A DNA stretch of 64,000 bases, taken from positions 1 through 64,000 of the forward strand of contig JAIOZI010000003.1 of NCBI GenBank assembly GCA_021740785.1. Reading direction: 5' to 3'. The position numbers and the translations under genes were made by a program. This DNA is from Melioribacteraceae bacterium (GTDB lineage: Bacteria; Bacteroidota; Ignavibacteria; Ignavibacteriales; Melioribacteraceae). The notes beneath the pieces are model-generated. The model searched no databases, was not told the origin of the DNA, and worked only from the letters and a program-made list of their open reading frames with translations. Within the stretch, counting starts at the first letter, position 1. Each line of letters opens with the position of its first letter. Below are positions 20,752-30,900 of this stretch, in pieces.

Positions 20752-21507
20752 ATGAAAGTCTTAAAATTTGCTGCAGTAATATTTTTATTTAGTACGGTAA
20801 TGTTTGCTCAAACTTTAGAAGAGGTTTTAAATAGTCATTTTGAAGCTACCGGAACAGACAAGCTCGCGGAAGTAAGTACCGTTATTACAAACGGAAAAGT
20901 TATGCAGGCATCTTTTGAAATCCCTATCAAAGCATACAACAAACGTCCAATGAAATTTAGATCGGAAGGCTCTTTCCAGGGTATGGAAATTGTTACAATC
21001 TATGACGGTGAAAGCGGGTGGTCGAAAAATCCTTTTATGGGTTCGAATGATTTTCAACAATTGCCGCAAGATCAATTAGATCAGATAAAAGATCAAGCCG
21101 ATTTTGAAGGCATGTTATTCAATTGGGAAGAAAAAGGTTACAACGTAACACTCGACGGTACCGAAGATTTTGAGGGTATCGAGACTTATGTTGTTACACT
21201 ATCAAAAAAGAATGGAGATGTCTATAAACATTTCATCGACACTGAAAATTTCATCCTGTTGAAGATGGTTTCGAAAATTAATTTCAGGGGAGTCGAAACA
21301 GAAGCAACAACTTTATTCAGCAATTACAAAGAAGTCAATGGAATGGTTATGCCTTTCGAAACCGAAACATTAGTAAACGGACAAACAGCGGCGCAAATAT
21401 CAATTGAGTCTGTTGAATTTAATAAAGATGTTCCCGATTCATTATTTGAGGTACCTGAAACAGTACCCGCAGTTGAAGAAGACAGCACCAAAGTAGACGA
21501 AAAGTGA
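20752..21507 (+). CDS. Periplasmic LolA/LolB-like protein of unknown role
   Basis: A 251-residue exported protein. The signal peptide spans residues 1-20 (ends VMFAQ). The rest reads as a beta-rich lipoprotein-carrier-like fold: FEIPIKAYNKRPMKFRSEG, a YDGESGW strand, and a late SIESVEFNKDVPDSLFEVPE closing motif common in outer-membrane lipoprotein-sorting-like proteins. The ATG at 20752 follows GAGGTG; a GTG two codons earlier overlaps that site. It lies 31 bp after meaB and 7 bp before the second BNR gene, so co-transcription with the latter is likely. Possible roles are carrying a lipid or helping export of the neighbour; neither is shown. Confidence 0.72.
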   Translation: MKVLKFAAVIFLFSTVMFAQTLEEVLNSHFEATGTDKLAEVSTVITNGKVMQASFEIPIKAYNKRPMKFRSEGSFQGMEIVTIYDGESGWSKNPFMGSNDFQQLPQDQLDQIKDQADFEGMLFNWEEKGYNVTLDGTEDFEGIETYVVTLSKKNGDVYKHFIDTENFILLKMVSKINFRGVETEATTLFSNYKEVNGMVMPFETETLVNGQTAAQISIESVEFNKDVPDSLFEVPETVPAVEEDSTKVDEK

Positions 21508-21514
21508 GAACGCA

Positions 21515-24500
21515 GTGAAAAAAATATTTTTTATTTTTTTTGCAGCCGCAATCATAATCTCCGCTCAAACCAAACCTACATCCGATATGTTCGGCTCTAT
21601 TCGCGCAAGGCATATTGGTCCTGCTACAATGAGCGGAAGAATTTCAGCAATTGATGCCAGCAATATTGATCCCCGCGTTATTTGGGTTGGTTCAGCCGGC
21701 GGCGGTATTTGGAAAAGTACGAATTCCGGGACTACATTCAAGCCGGTTTTTGACGACCACACTCAATCCATCGGGACAATTACTATTGATCAGAGAAGAC
21801 CTGATACGGTTTGGGTTGGAACCGGTGAAACTTGGGTACGCAATAGTGTCTCTGTTGGAGATGGCATTTATCGAACTACAAATGGTGGTTCGGACTGGGA
21901 ACATTTGGGATTGGAAAACACTGAAAGAATTTCTAAAGTGATTATCCATCCTGAAAATCCAAATATTATTTACGTTGCTGCATTAGGACAGCTTTGGAGC
22001 GCCAACCCGGAACGTGGTGTTTTTAAATCAACGGATTGGGGTAAATCGTGGAGCAAGATTTTATTTATCGACGACAATACCGGTTGTTCCGATCTTGTTA
22101 TCGAACCGGGAAATCCCAATGTGATTTATGCCGGAATGTGGGACTTTAGAAGAAAAGCTTATACATTTCGATCCGGTGGACCCGGAAGCAGTTTGTTTAA
22201 ATCCACAAACGGCGGTGATTCATGGAACGAAATTATCGAAGGTTTACCAGAAGGTGATAAAGGACGAATTGCACTTGCCGTAACTGAATTGCAGCCCGAA
22301 ATGGTTTATGCTCTCGTTGAGTCTGAGAAAACCGGACTTTATACATCGACTGATTACGGTAATTCTTGGGAACTGAAATCAACTTCGGTAATGATTTCGG
22401 AAAGACCTTTTTATTTTTCATTAATTGTTGCTGATCAGGTTGATTCCAATAAAATTTATAAACCAGGAATGGCTTCCCTGTGGGTAAGCAATGATGCAGG
22501 CGCATCATTCACATCAACATTTATTGAAGGTGGCAAAGTACATTCAGATCATCATGCCTTTTGGATTAATCCAAATAATAATAGTCATCTTTATCTCGGT
22601 ACTGACGGCGGGCTTTATACTTCTTATGATAAAGGCAGTTCATGGATTCATTCACAAAATTTACCTTTATCTCAGTTCTACCATGTTTCGGTTGATAATA
22701 AAAAACCGTATAACGTTTACGGAGGCTTGCAGGATAACGGCTCATGGTTCGGTCCGTCTCAAAGTCCGGGCGGAATCGAAAATAGTGATTGGCAGAATGT
22801 TGGTTTCGGCGACGGCTTTAATGTTGTCCCCGACCCGGGAGATGAAAATATAATTTTTTGGCAGTATCAAGGCGGCAACACTTACAGGTTCTACATCGAT
22901 ACACGGGAGGCAAAAGATATTAAGCCTTACTCCGATGACGCAGACGAAAAGTTACGGTTCAATTGGAATACGCCGCTTGTTATCAGCCGCTTTGATCAAA
23001 ATGTAATTTACACCGGGGCTCAGTATTTATTCCGGTCGAGTGATAAAGGAGATAACTGGGAAAAAATTTCTCCGGATCTTACCACGAACGATGTGGATAA
23101 ACAGCAGCAGGAAAATTCCGGCGGGATAACTATCGATAATTCAACTGCAGAAAATCATTGTACCATTATAACAATCAGTGACTCCCCTATTGAATCTAAA
23201 TATATTTGGGTCGGAACAGACGACGGGAATCTTCAAGTAACATCCGATGGAGGTGAAACATGGACAAATACCGTGCAGAATATTTCCGGTCTGCCCGCTA
23301 GTACATGGTCATCATTTGTGTATGCAAGTAACTTTGATACACGAACCGCATACGCTGCATTCGACGGTCACCGCAGTGGCGATATGAATTCTTATCTCTT
23401 TAAAACTACAGATCTCGGTGAAACGTGGATTGACATAACGGATGAAAATATTCAAGGCTACTGCCATGTAGTAAAGGAAGATCCTGTTAATCCTAATCTA
23501 CTGTTTCTTGGTACTGAATTCGGTCTTTATATCTCATTGGACAGCGGCGATAACTGGTTTAGGTTCGATGGTAATATTCCAAAAGTTGGAATTTTTGATT
23601 TAGTAATTCATCCAACAACTAATGACGTAGTTTTAGCTACACACGGCAGAGGAATTTTAATAATTGATAACATTTCCCCGGTTCGACAGTTATCATCGGA
23701 AATCTTTGAGAATGATGTCACATTGTTGGAGAATGAACCATACATAATTAATGATCCCCAATCCCAGCAAACGTTTTCAGGAGATCAAAATTTTGTCGGC
23801 GGGAATCCACCGAACACGGCAATGATAACCTACTACATGAAGAAAAGACACATCTTTGGTGATATGTATTTGGAAATAATTGATAAAGATGGCAACGTAA
23901 TTAAAAAACTAACTGCAGGCAAAAAAACCGGAATAAACCGGGTGCCCTGGTACATAAACAAAAAACCCCCGAAAGTAAAAGTTTCGTCTCCGCTATTGAT
24001 TTCGCAGGTGGCTTATGGTCCTTCCTATCCTCCTGGTGAATATACTGTAAGATTGGTAAAGGGTAAAAATATTTACGAAAGCAAAATCATATTAATGGAT
24101 GACCCGGATTCACGTCATTCTAAAGAAGATCGTGAAATGCAGTTTGCAGTGTTGAACAAATCCTATAATATGATTGAAGAAATTTCTTTCTTGGTAAAAC
24201 AGGTTGTAGATCTATCAAAAGCGGCAATAGCGAAATCAACTCAAGTTGAGGATGAAGAATTAAAAAGCATATTGAATGAGGCATCAAAAGATATGGATGC
24301 GCTTCAAAAAGAATTGGTTTCGACAAGTTCCAACAGGCTTTCCGGTGAAATCAGGTTAACAGAAAAAATTGCAGATGTTTATGGATCGCTTGTTTTCTAC
24401 CAAGGACGACCAACCGAATCTCAGATAAACCGGTTGAACGTTCTTGAAAAAGAATATAAAAAGCAGCTAGCTTATTACGAATCAACACTAAGTTCTTTGA

Positions 24501-24574
24501 ATGAAAAATTACAGGAGGCTGGAATTCAGGTCATAACTGTTACTACAAGAGAAGAATACTTCAAAGAAGATTAA
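21515..24574 (+). CDS. Large secreted VPS10/BNR-repeat propeller protein, copy 2
   Basis: A 1019-residue paralogue of the protein at 4838-8089, aligning through the propeller (both read R.IGPA.SGRI near the start and WVGTGE.. RSVG.GDGIY soon after). A signal peptide spans 1 to about 18. BNR Asp-boxes (STNSGTTF, TNGGSDW, TSDGGETW) occupy 40-700. A FlgD-like strand (TAGKKTGINRVPWYI) lies near 810, and a helical tail follows from 870. The start is GTG, 7 bases after the previous stop, with GTGAGAA as a weak ribosome site, which suggests coupling to the LolA-like gene. No catalytic residues or T9SS tail are seen. The glycosyl hydrolase label common for this family is not supported here. Confidence 0.82.
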   Translation: MKKIFFIFFAAAIIISAQTKPTSDMFGSIRARHIGPATMSGRISAIDASNIDPRVIWVGSAGGGIWKSTNSGTTFKPVFDDHTQSIGTITIDQRRPDTVWVGTGETWVRNSVSVGDGIYRTTNGGSDWEHLGLENTERISKVIIHPENPNIIYVAALGQLWSANPERGVFKSTDWGKSWSKILFIDDNTGCSDLVIEPGNPNVIYAGMWDFRRKAYTFRSGGPGSSLFKSTNGGDSWNEIIEGLPEGDKGRIALAVTELQPEMVYALVESEKTGLYTSTDYGNSWELKSTSVMISERPFYFSLIVADQVDSNKIYKPGMASLWVSNDAGASFTSTFIEGGKVHSDHHAFWINPNNNSHLYLGTDGGLYTSYDKGSSWIHSQNLPLSQFYHVSVDNKKPYNVYGGLQDNGSWFGPSQSPGGIENSDWQNVGFGDGFNVVPDPGDENIIFWQYQGGNTYRFYIDTREAKDIKPYSDDADEKLRFNWNTPLVISRFDQNVIYTGAQYLFRSSDKGDNWEKISPDLTTNDVDKQQQENSGGITIDNSTAENHCTIITISDSPIESKYIWVGTDDGNLQVTSDGGETWTNTVQNISGLPASTWSSFVYASNFDTRTAYAAFDGHRSGDMNSYLFKTTDLGETWIDITDENIQGYCHVVKEDPVNPNLLFLGTEFGLYISLDSGDNWFRFDGNIPKVGIFDLVIHPTTNDVVLATHGRGILIIDNISPVRQLSSEIFENDVTLLENEPYIINDPQSQQTFSGDQNFVGGNPPNTAMITYYMKKRHIFGDMYLEIIDKDGNVIKKLTAGKKTGINRVPWYINKKPPKVKVSSPLLISQVAYGPSYPPGEYTVRLVKGKNIYESKIILMDDPDSRHSKEDREMQFAVLNKSYNMIEEISFLVKQVVDLSKAAIAKSTQVEDEELKSILNEASKDMDALQKELVSTSSNRLSGEIRLTEKIADVYGSLVFYQGRPTESQINRLNVLEKEYKKQLAYYESTLSSLNEKLQEAGIQVITVTTREEYFKED

Positions 24575-24583
24575 AAATATTCC

Positions 24584-24618
24584 CGGCTGTTCGATTTATA
24601 TATTCGGACAGCCGTTTT
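24584..24618 (+). terminator. Rho-independent terminator after the second BNR gene
   Basis: CGGCTGTTCGA (24584-24594) pairs, with one mismatch, with TCGGACAGCCG (24604-24614) and is followed by TTTTC. It lies 10 bases past the stop codon and should end the transcript that includes the LolA-like and BNR genes. Confidence 0.85.
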
Positions 24619-24704
24619 CATTTTTCATTCATGTCAAATGTTCCTAAACCATTTCTAACTTAACACGTCCAAAAGGTATGTCTACAATTAAATTTGGGGG
24701 AAAA

Positions 24705-26525
24705 ATGCGTAAAGCTATATTTTTGTTATTTGTAATTTACATCGCCGGATGCAGTTCCGGTAATCTTCAAAATAATTCATCATCAACTGAAATTAAATAT
24801 TATGTTGATGTAACTAACCACGAAGCAGACGATCTTTTTCATGTAACGGTTTTAACCGATTATCTAACCGAAGAAAACAATATCTACAATATGGCTGCAA
24901 CTGCGCCCGGTACATATCAGGTGATGGATTTCGGAAGATTTGTAAGTGATATGAAAGCTTTTGACGAAGCAGGCAACGAATTACGAATAGAAAAAATTTC
25001 CGACAATCAGTGGAAGATTCAAAATCCGCAGCAATTATCTAAACTTATTTATGAAGTTGAAGATACTTTCGATGCAGAAGTAACCGAACATCCTGTCGCA
25101 CCAATGAGTGGAACAGGGATTGAAAACGATTTTATTTCTATGAATACATTCGGTGTACTCGGATATTTTGAAGGATTGCAGACTCACCCGGTGGAAATGA
25201 AAATCGACTGTAATCCGGAATGGGAAATCGGGACTTCACTTAATCAAAACTCTTCCGGCTATTACTTTGCCGAATCTTATGATCATCTTGCGGATTCCCC
25301 TGTTTTAATGGGCGAATTGACTGTATCACAAGTAAACGTTAATGATATGCCGGTTGATATTTATGTTTATTCACCAGATACAAATATTACTGCTGAGACA
25401 ATTTTATCTTTAGCGAACGATGTACTGCAGTCTTCATCTGAATTTATTGGATATAAGCCCGCGCCCCAATATAAATTTTTAATGGCTTTAATAAATATGG
25501 AACAGTTCAATAGAAATAAGTTATATGGAGCGGGCGCACTGGAGCATAATTTGAGTTCATTATATGTTATGCCTGTAAATCCTAATGCAATGCAAGGATT
25601 AAGAAGCACGATGGCACATGAATTTTTGCACATTCTCACTCCGCTAAATTTGCACAGCGAAATTATTCATACATATAATTTTGTAGTGCCCACACCATCC
25701 GCACATGTCTGGCTTTATGAAGGAGTTACCGAATGGGCATCTGATATAATGCAGCTTAGAGCAGGATTGATGAACTTCGAAGAATTCGGCAGGCAGGTAA
25801 CCCAAAAGATGAGAGTTAATGATAATTTTAACCGGGAAATCAGTTTAATTGATATGAGCCTTCATTCATACGACGATGATGGTTACGGGCAATTTATTAA
25901 TTTTTATAACCGCGGGGCACTAACTGCAATGTGTTTGGATATTGAACTTCTTGAAGCATCCGGCGGTACTCGCGGGTTGAGAGAGGTCTTTATTGAATTG
26001 CTAAAAGAGTATGGTAAGAATAAACCATTCCCCGAGAATGAATTTCTTGATGTATTTGTTCAGAAAACAAATCCCGGTATTAAAGTGTTTATTGATAAAT
26101 ACATCAGGGGAAGTGAACAATTGCCTGTTGTTGATTATATGAATAAGCTCGGTTATAAATATATTGCCGAAAGAGAGTCGGAAGGCAACCGACCTTCAAT
26201 GGGAATGGGAATTGGTGTAAACGGGCAGGATATTGTTATTGCAAACGTATCCGATTTAGCAAAAGAGTGGGGCTTTCAGAACGGAGATGTTATTATCGAA
26301 GCGCTGGGAGAAGAAGTAAACATGCAGACAATACAGCCTCTTGCAATGAAGATTTTTTCAATGAAGCCGGGTGATGAGTATACATTAAAAGTTAGAAGAG
26401 GTGAAGAAGAACTTGAATTACGCGGTGTTATGATTAAAAGAAAAGACCGACATATTTTTGAAGAGTTAGAAACTTTAACCCCGGAGCAGATAAAACTAAG
26501 AGAAGTGTGGTCGAAAAATTTATAA
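24705..26525 (+). CDS. M61 family metallopeptidase lipoprotein with PDZ domain
   Basis: A 606-residue exported peptidase. A lipoprotein signal ends in IAGC (C16), so it is probably membrane-anchored. An N-terminal beta domain (20-200) precedes a thermolysin-like core with zinc motif H305-E-F-L-H309 and the downstream YEGVTEWASD segment carrying the likely third ligand E339. A C-terminal PDZ domain (about 495-585, with GFQNGDVIIEALGEEVN) follows. M61 enzymes are glycyl-type aminopeptidases. The ATG at 24705 follows GGGGG; an upstream in-frame ATG at 24678 would hide the lipobox signal. The stop codon directly abuts repeat copy B. Confidence 0.9.
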   Translation: MRKAIFLLFVIYIAGCSSGNLQNNSSSTEIKYYVDVTNHEADDLFHVTVLTDYLTEENNIYNMAATAPGTYQVMDFGRFVSDMKAFDEAGNELRIEKISDNQWKIQNPQQLSKLIYEVEDTFDAEVTEHPVAPMSGTGIENDFISMNTFGVLGYFEGLQTHPVEMKIDCNPEWEIGTSLNQNSSGYYFAESYDHLADSPVLMGELTVSQVNVNDMPVDIYVYSPDTNITAETILSLANDVLQSSSEFIGYKPAPQYKFLMALINMEQFNRNKLYGAGALEHNLSSLYVMPVNPNAMQGLRSTMAHEFLHILTPLNLHSEIIHTYNFVVPTPSAHVWLYEGVTEWASDIMQLRAGLMNFEEFGRQVTQKMRVNDNFNREISLIDMSLHSYDDDGYGQFINFYNRGALTAMCLDIELLEASGGTRGLREVFIELLKEYGKNKPFPENEFLDVFVQKTNPGIKVFIDKYIRGSEQLPVVDYMNKLGYKYIAERESEGNRPSMGMGIGVNGQDIVIANVSDLAKEWGFQNGDVIIEALGEEVNMQTIQPLAMKIFSMKPGDEYTLKVRRGEEELELRGVMIKRKDRHIFEELETLTPEQIKLREVWSKNL

Positions 26526-26741
26526 CCCAGATTTTCCATTGGAAAATCTGCCCTTCGGGCCGACAATTTGTAAGTTAAGAAATATCAAATACTTAGCCAT
26601 ATAAAAACTTTGGAATTCATTATTAATGTAAAATGTTTTACTTACAAATTGTCGGGATTATCCCCGCAACATAAAATGTTATATTGAAACATTTTATTAG
26701 CGTCCTGAGGCAAAAATTCATTTCCAATTAATTTTATTGGG
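26526..26741 (+). repeat. 216-bp dispersed palindromic element, copy B
   Basis: Exactly 216 bp from CCC to GGG, in the same orientation as the copy at 56745-56960. Flanks read ATAA on both sides (26522-26525 and 26742-26745), a possible 4-bp target duplication. The left one contains the stop codon of the M61 gene, whose reading frame would end at the same codon without the insertion. Internal hairpins are as in the other copies, with small changes in the loops. Confidence 0.87.
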
Positions 26742-26869
26742 ATAATATTTTTTAAGGCATTTGCATTTTTAATCAATAGCTCCACATATTAATACCTTAT
26801 CAGAAAAGTTCGTGTATTATTTGGCAGAATATTAATGAGTGACCTTTAGCAAAATAATTTTTTGAATAG

Positions 26870-27409
26870 CCACGCCATCAGGTCGTGGGATAATAAGAAA
26901 AAAAAAAGTTAATGGCTTTAACCAAATTAACTGCTAAAATTGGGCTAATGCCCAGTTCTTCTTGTTAATTTGATCCCCAACATAAAAAGGCTGTGTTAAA
27001 ACTCGATGTCAAGCGGGAAACTCATCCCCAAACCCCTCTTGGAAAGAGAAGGTGCTTAAAATATGCTGTCTTTGCAGCTTTTTAAAAGTCCCTCACTTTT
27101 TAAGACCTGCCCGACCGGCGGGCGGGGAGGAATTTTCCATCTCGGGCGTCAAGACCCGCGCCTTGATGTAAAACATAGTTTCAGTGTCGGGAAGTGGTTC
27201 CCGACACCTATAAACCTTTCGCTCATTGAATATCTATCTGCGGTCTTTCGAACCCCGATAGGGGTTCAATATGAATAACCTAAATTGAGAAGGGAAGCAT
27301 CAACCACGGAGTGGTTGAATATGAAAACACATGTTCAACCCCGTTGGGGTTGTTAAAATTAATTTATATACATTATCTATTCACATACAATCCCTTAGGG
27401 ATTGTATGT
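26870..27409. repeat. Cluster of at least eight different palindromic repeats
   Basis: The stretch has no convincing gene but many short perfect hairpins: CCACG/CGTGG (26870-26888); TGGGC/GCCCA (26941-26954); AAAAGT/ACTTTT (27084-27100); GTGTCGGGAA/TTCCCGACAC (27184-27207, 10 bp); GAACCCC/GGGGTTC (27250-27267); CAACCAC/GTGGTTG (27301-27317); CAACCCC/GGGGTTG (27336-27352); ACATACAATCCC/GGGATTGTATGT (27383-27409, 12 bp). Several are followed by a shared AATATGAA spacer. They resemble REP-type intergenic repeats common in Bacteroidota. No transposase of the REP-associated kind is in the window. Confidence 0.75.
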
Positions 27410-27907
27410 CGAGAAGAAGCATTGTTTAAAAACAAAAAGTCTCATTACCGAAAAGGATTTCAATTAGTATGATATTGTTGTAGACTTCAACCATAGTCGA
27501 GTTGCTTAGTTCAATTCTTAAGTTGACAGCATTGCTTTTTAAGAGAAGTCGCCAGACTTCGGCGCACTCTGACGAGGATTTTCCAGAGGGGATACATTTG
27601 GCAAGGGTGAGTTTATTAATTTTAACACAGCATCTAAAATGTCGGGGCAATTCAATCACAGATTGTGAGAAAGGCGGTTTATTGAGATAGATAAAACGAG
27701 AGAATGACTGAATGAAGATGAATGACTGAATGTCTTTGACAATCATCCATTCAACCAATTCAATCTCTTGGGCTGTGAACAATATTTCATTTTAAATTCT
27801 TGACCAAAAAACAAAAATATGGTTGAGGATACTATACTATTCTAATAATTTGGTTCTGGCTTTTCCAGGTTAGGATTAATCCAGAATATGTGGAGCTGTA
27901 AAAATTA
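27410..27907. other. Non-coding stretch with no firm gene
   Basis: An open frame of 118 codons runs on the minus strand through 27426-27782, but it is cysteine- and serine-rich, lacks a ribosome site and crosses a small palindrome (GAAGTC/GACTTC near 27546), so it is not called a gene. The stretch could be a decayed remnant. Nothing else is recognised up to the end of the GH2 gene. Confidence 0.4.
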
Positions 27908-30900
27908 TTATTCAATTCTCAAGTAAATTGGTCGTCCGATTCCCCCGCCGCCGGTTATATCAAATACCTGCAGAACAATTGTGTTTTTACCGGGCTGAAT
28001 AAACTCAGTAATGTCAGTTTCGGTTTTAGTTACAAATACAGTTTCATTGTGATCGGTAAAACTCCCATGCATCGCTGCATAATTTCCATTGATAAATAAC
28101 CGGTATGCATCATCAACTCCTTCAGCCACTAGAGTTACGTTTTTATCTTTCACATTCTCGGGAAGATCAATTACTTTCCGGTACCAAGCCATACCGTCGT
28201 AACGGTAACCTTGATTTTCCCATATTGAAGCTGCATTTATTAATTTCCAATCCGAATCATTAAAATCAACTTTTTCGTAACCGTTTTTCTCACCTTCTTC
28301 ATCCGGATCGGTAATAAATTTCCATCTTTCATTTAATGATATAATCGAGTTGATTCTTCTTACTCCAAAGTCTTTTAGTTCACCTGCGGGAAATTCAACT
28401 TTAGGGAACGATTTATCTTTACCATCCAACCAATTATTCATAAACGAAACAGTTTTGCCGAGAAGCCATTGTCCTGCTTCCGCCGAATGATCTAAGGAGG
28501 TTACAACAAGCAATCCATCACCAACTTTAGACGCTGTAAGCAAATCGAATGGAATTACATCTTCAATCCCGTGATTTTCATATATTCGTATCATTGGATC
28601 AAGATAGTCTTCGATTTCATTTTCGGCTACAGGAATTCCTTCAGCTTTACTGTGAATCAGATCATATTGCATCAAATCAATTAAATGGTTTTCATCAACA
28701 TCGCTCAAGGGTCCAACAGGCGGAGCAAAGTAAGCGCCCGACCACAGCATTTTTGGCTTACCGTCGAAAGCTCCGGGCCACCTGCTCGAAAACAAAATGA
28801 CTGCTCCGCCATTTTCCATGTAATCAATCATATCATACGTTAGCAGCGTAGCAGCCAAGACAGATTTGGAGTTTTGATTAAAAAATCGTTCAAGATCATT
28901 TTCCTCTAAATTTTTCTTATTTTTCCAGTCATCAAATAAAGGATTCAAATCCGAATACCCTTCGCTCAAAACATAAACTTCCTCATCCGTTTGGATTTCA
29001 TATCCCCAGGAATCATTCCACTTAAGAAGTCCCGGCGCTTGATCAATTAATGGAACATTCTTACTTCCGTCAACTTCACTTGTAACTACCGGGGATTTAA
29101 TTTCATTATTCAGCCAGGGAACATTCTGAGGTGTAAATCTTCGGTTGCCGAAATTATCGATTATTCCGCTCGTGATATTCGGATGATCTCTTAGTATAAA
29201 TAACGTCCAGCCGGTATATCTCGGATCAGCATATAATAATCTCAGTTGAAACTCTCGAAACGCTCTAGCAAATTTTTCACTTTGAGGAATGAGATAATCC
29301 TTTACAATGTCCTTACCGCTCAATTCATCATTATAACGAGCTCTTAATTTTTTCTCAACCTCAAGACTCGCTTCAAATGAAATCGGAAACCAATAAGGGT
29401 AATTTTTTCCATCGTGTGCGTCATCCGTACCAGAAAGATAATTCATTAACGGCTTTTGAGAATCAAAGTTAGAATGAGCTTCGATGTCAATCCAGTTGCT
29501 TCCTGCAATACTTTCACCAATTATGTACGGCTTCGGATCTAATGCATCAAGTTGATTGGGCAGATTGATTAACATGTGCTGCGCCCATCTATTATTATTC
29601 CAGTAATTATCTTCTCCGTACCAATCCGTAATTTCCAAATCGCTTAACCAGAACCACGAACTGTTATCCTGAATCGGGGTATCCGTCATCTCGCGTGCAG
29701 TTTTTACAATTTCTTTCATTACCGATTTATCTTTTACTCCGGCTTCAACAGACATACTTCTTAAAATTATCGATGGATGGTTTCTATCCCTCATAAAAAA
29801 TGCGGGGAAAGATTTTCTATATGCTTCCAGTTGTTGTTCTGTAAACTCATTATGCCATGTAGGATATTCCTCCCAAATCAGCACTCCCAATTCATCTGCA
29901 AGCTCATAAAAATAATCGGGCATTACCATCAAGCAAATAGTTTCTGAATTTAAACCCAAACTCTTAACATATTCGAACTCATCTTGAATAATTTCAACCG
30001 GGGGTGCGGGACTGACAACCCTCGGGTAAAACCCCCAATTCAAAACACTTCGAAGGTTAAGTTTTTCTCCATTAAGAAATAAATCACTACCGTCAATCTT
30101 TACTTCACGAAACCCGAATGTTTGGAAATATGAATCGGTAACGTTAACATTTTTTCGATCGATTAAATCAATCTTGGCATAATAAAGATTAGGTGAATCC
30201 GGGTTCCATAATTTGAAATCGTTGACATTAAATGAAAAAATAAAACCATTTTCATTTTCGGATAAATCAAAGCTTTCTATCTCAATTTCATTTTGAATTT
30301 GTTTTTTGTAATTGGAGTTGTATTCACCGATAATTATCTGCGGCTCTACATTAGCAGAGGCAAAGTCCCCGTTGATTAGAACCTCGGCAGTTACCGAACC
30401 ACTGTTAATATCAGTCCTAAAAAATACTCCATCGGTTTTGATGAAAACTTCATTCGTTGAATAGAATTTTACATCCTGCCAAATACCGCCGTGATGAGGA
30501 GCGATTACACTCAAGAATCCTTGAAATATATGTGCCGGAAGTTCATCAACATAAACTAAGATTTCATTCTTCCCCGGTTTTGCAAATTTTGAAATTTCTA
30601 CCGACCACCGGTTATAGTCACCGACATTTCCACCAACCCACTTACCGTTTATCCAAACTCCTGCCGCTGTTGCAACAGCATCAAATTCAAGCCAAAAGCT
30701 TTTTCGTTGTTTTAATAGATTGATATCAATATGAAGATCTTTGCTGAACCAGCCGGTTCCGTTGAAATCAATGCCGGTAAACTGTTCCCACGCTGATGGA
30801 ATATTTACCATTTGATATAATCCCGTCGGTATAAACTTATATGGATTCTCTCTTGCATCTTCAGGAATCACTTCTTCCAGTGATGGACTGTATTTAGGCG

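Noticed and set aside
27250-27267. tRNA T-arm-like TTCGAACCCC sequence
   Set aside because: It is part of a self-complementary hairpin GAACCCC/GGGGTTC; no acceptor or anticodon arm can be built around it.
27063-27278. 71-codon open frame on the plus strand
   Set aside because: It is made of several hairpin repeats (27084-27267) and has no protein-like features.
26870-27409. CRISPR array
   Set aside because: The palindromes differ from each other and the spacing is irregular; no constant direct repeat with unique spacers and no cas gene is present.
27426-27782. 118-codon open frame on the minus strand as a gene, possibly a decayed four-helix-bundle protein
   Set aside because: No ribosome site, odd composition, crosses palindromic repeats, and no clear family match; at best a remnant.
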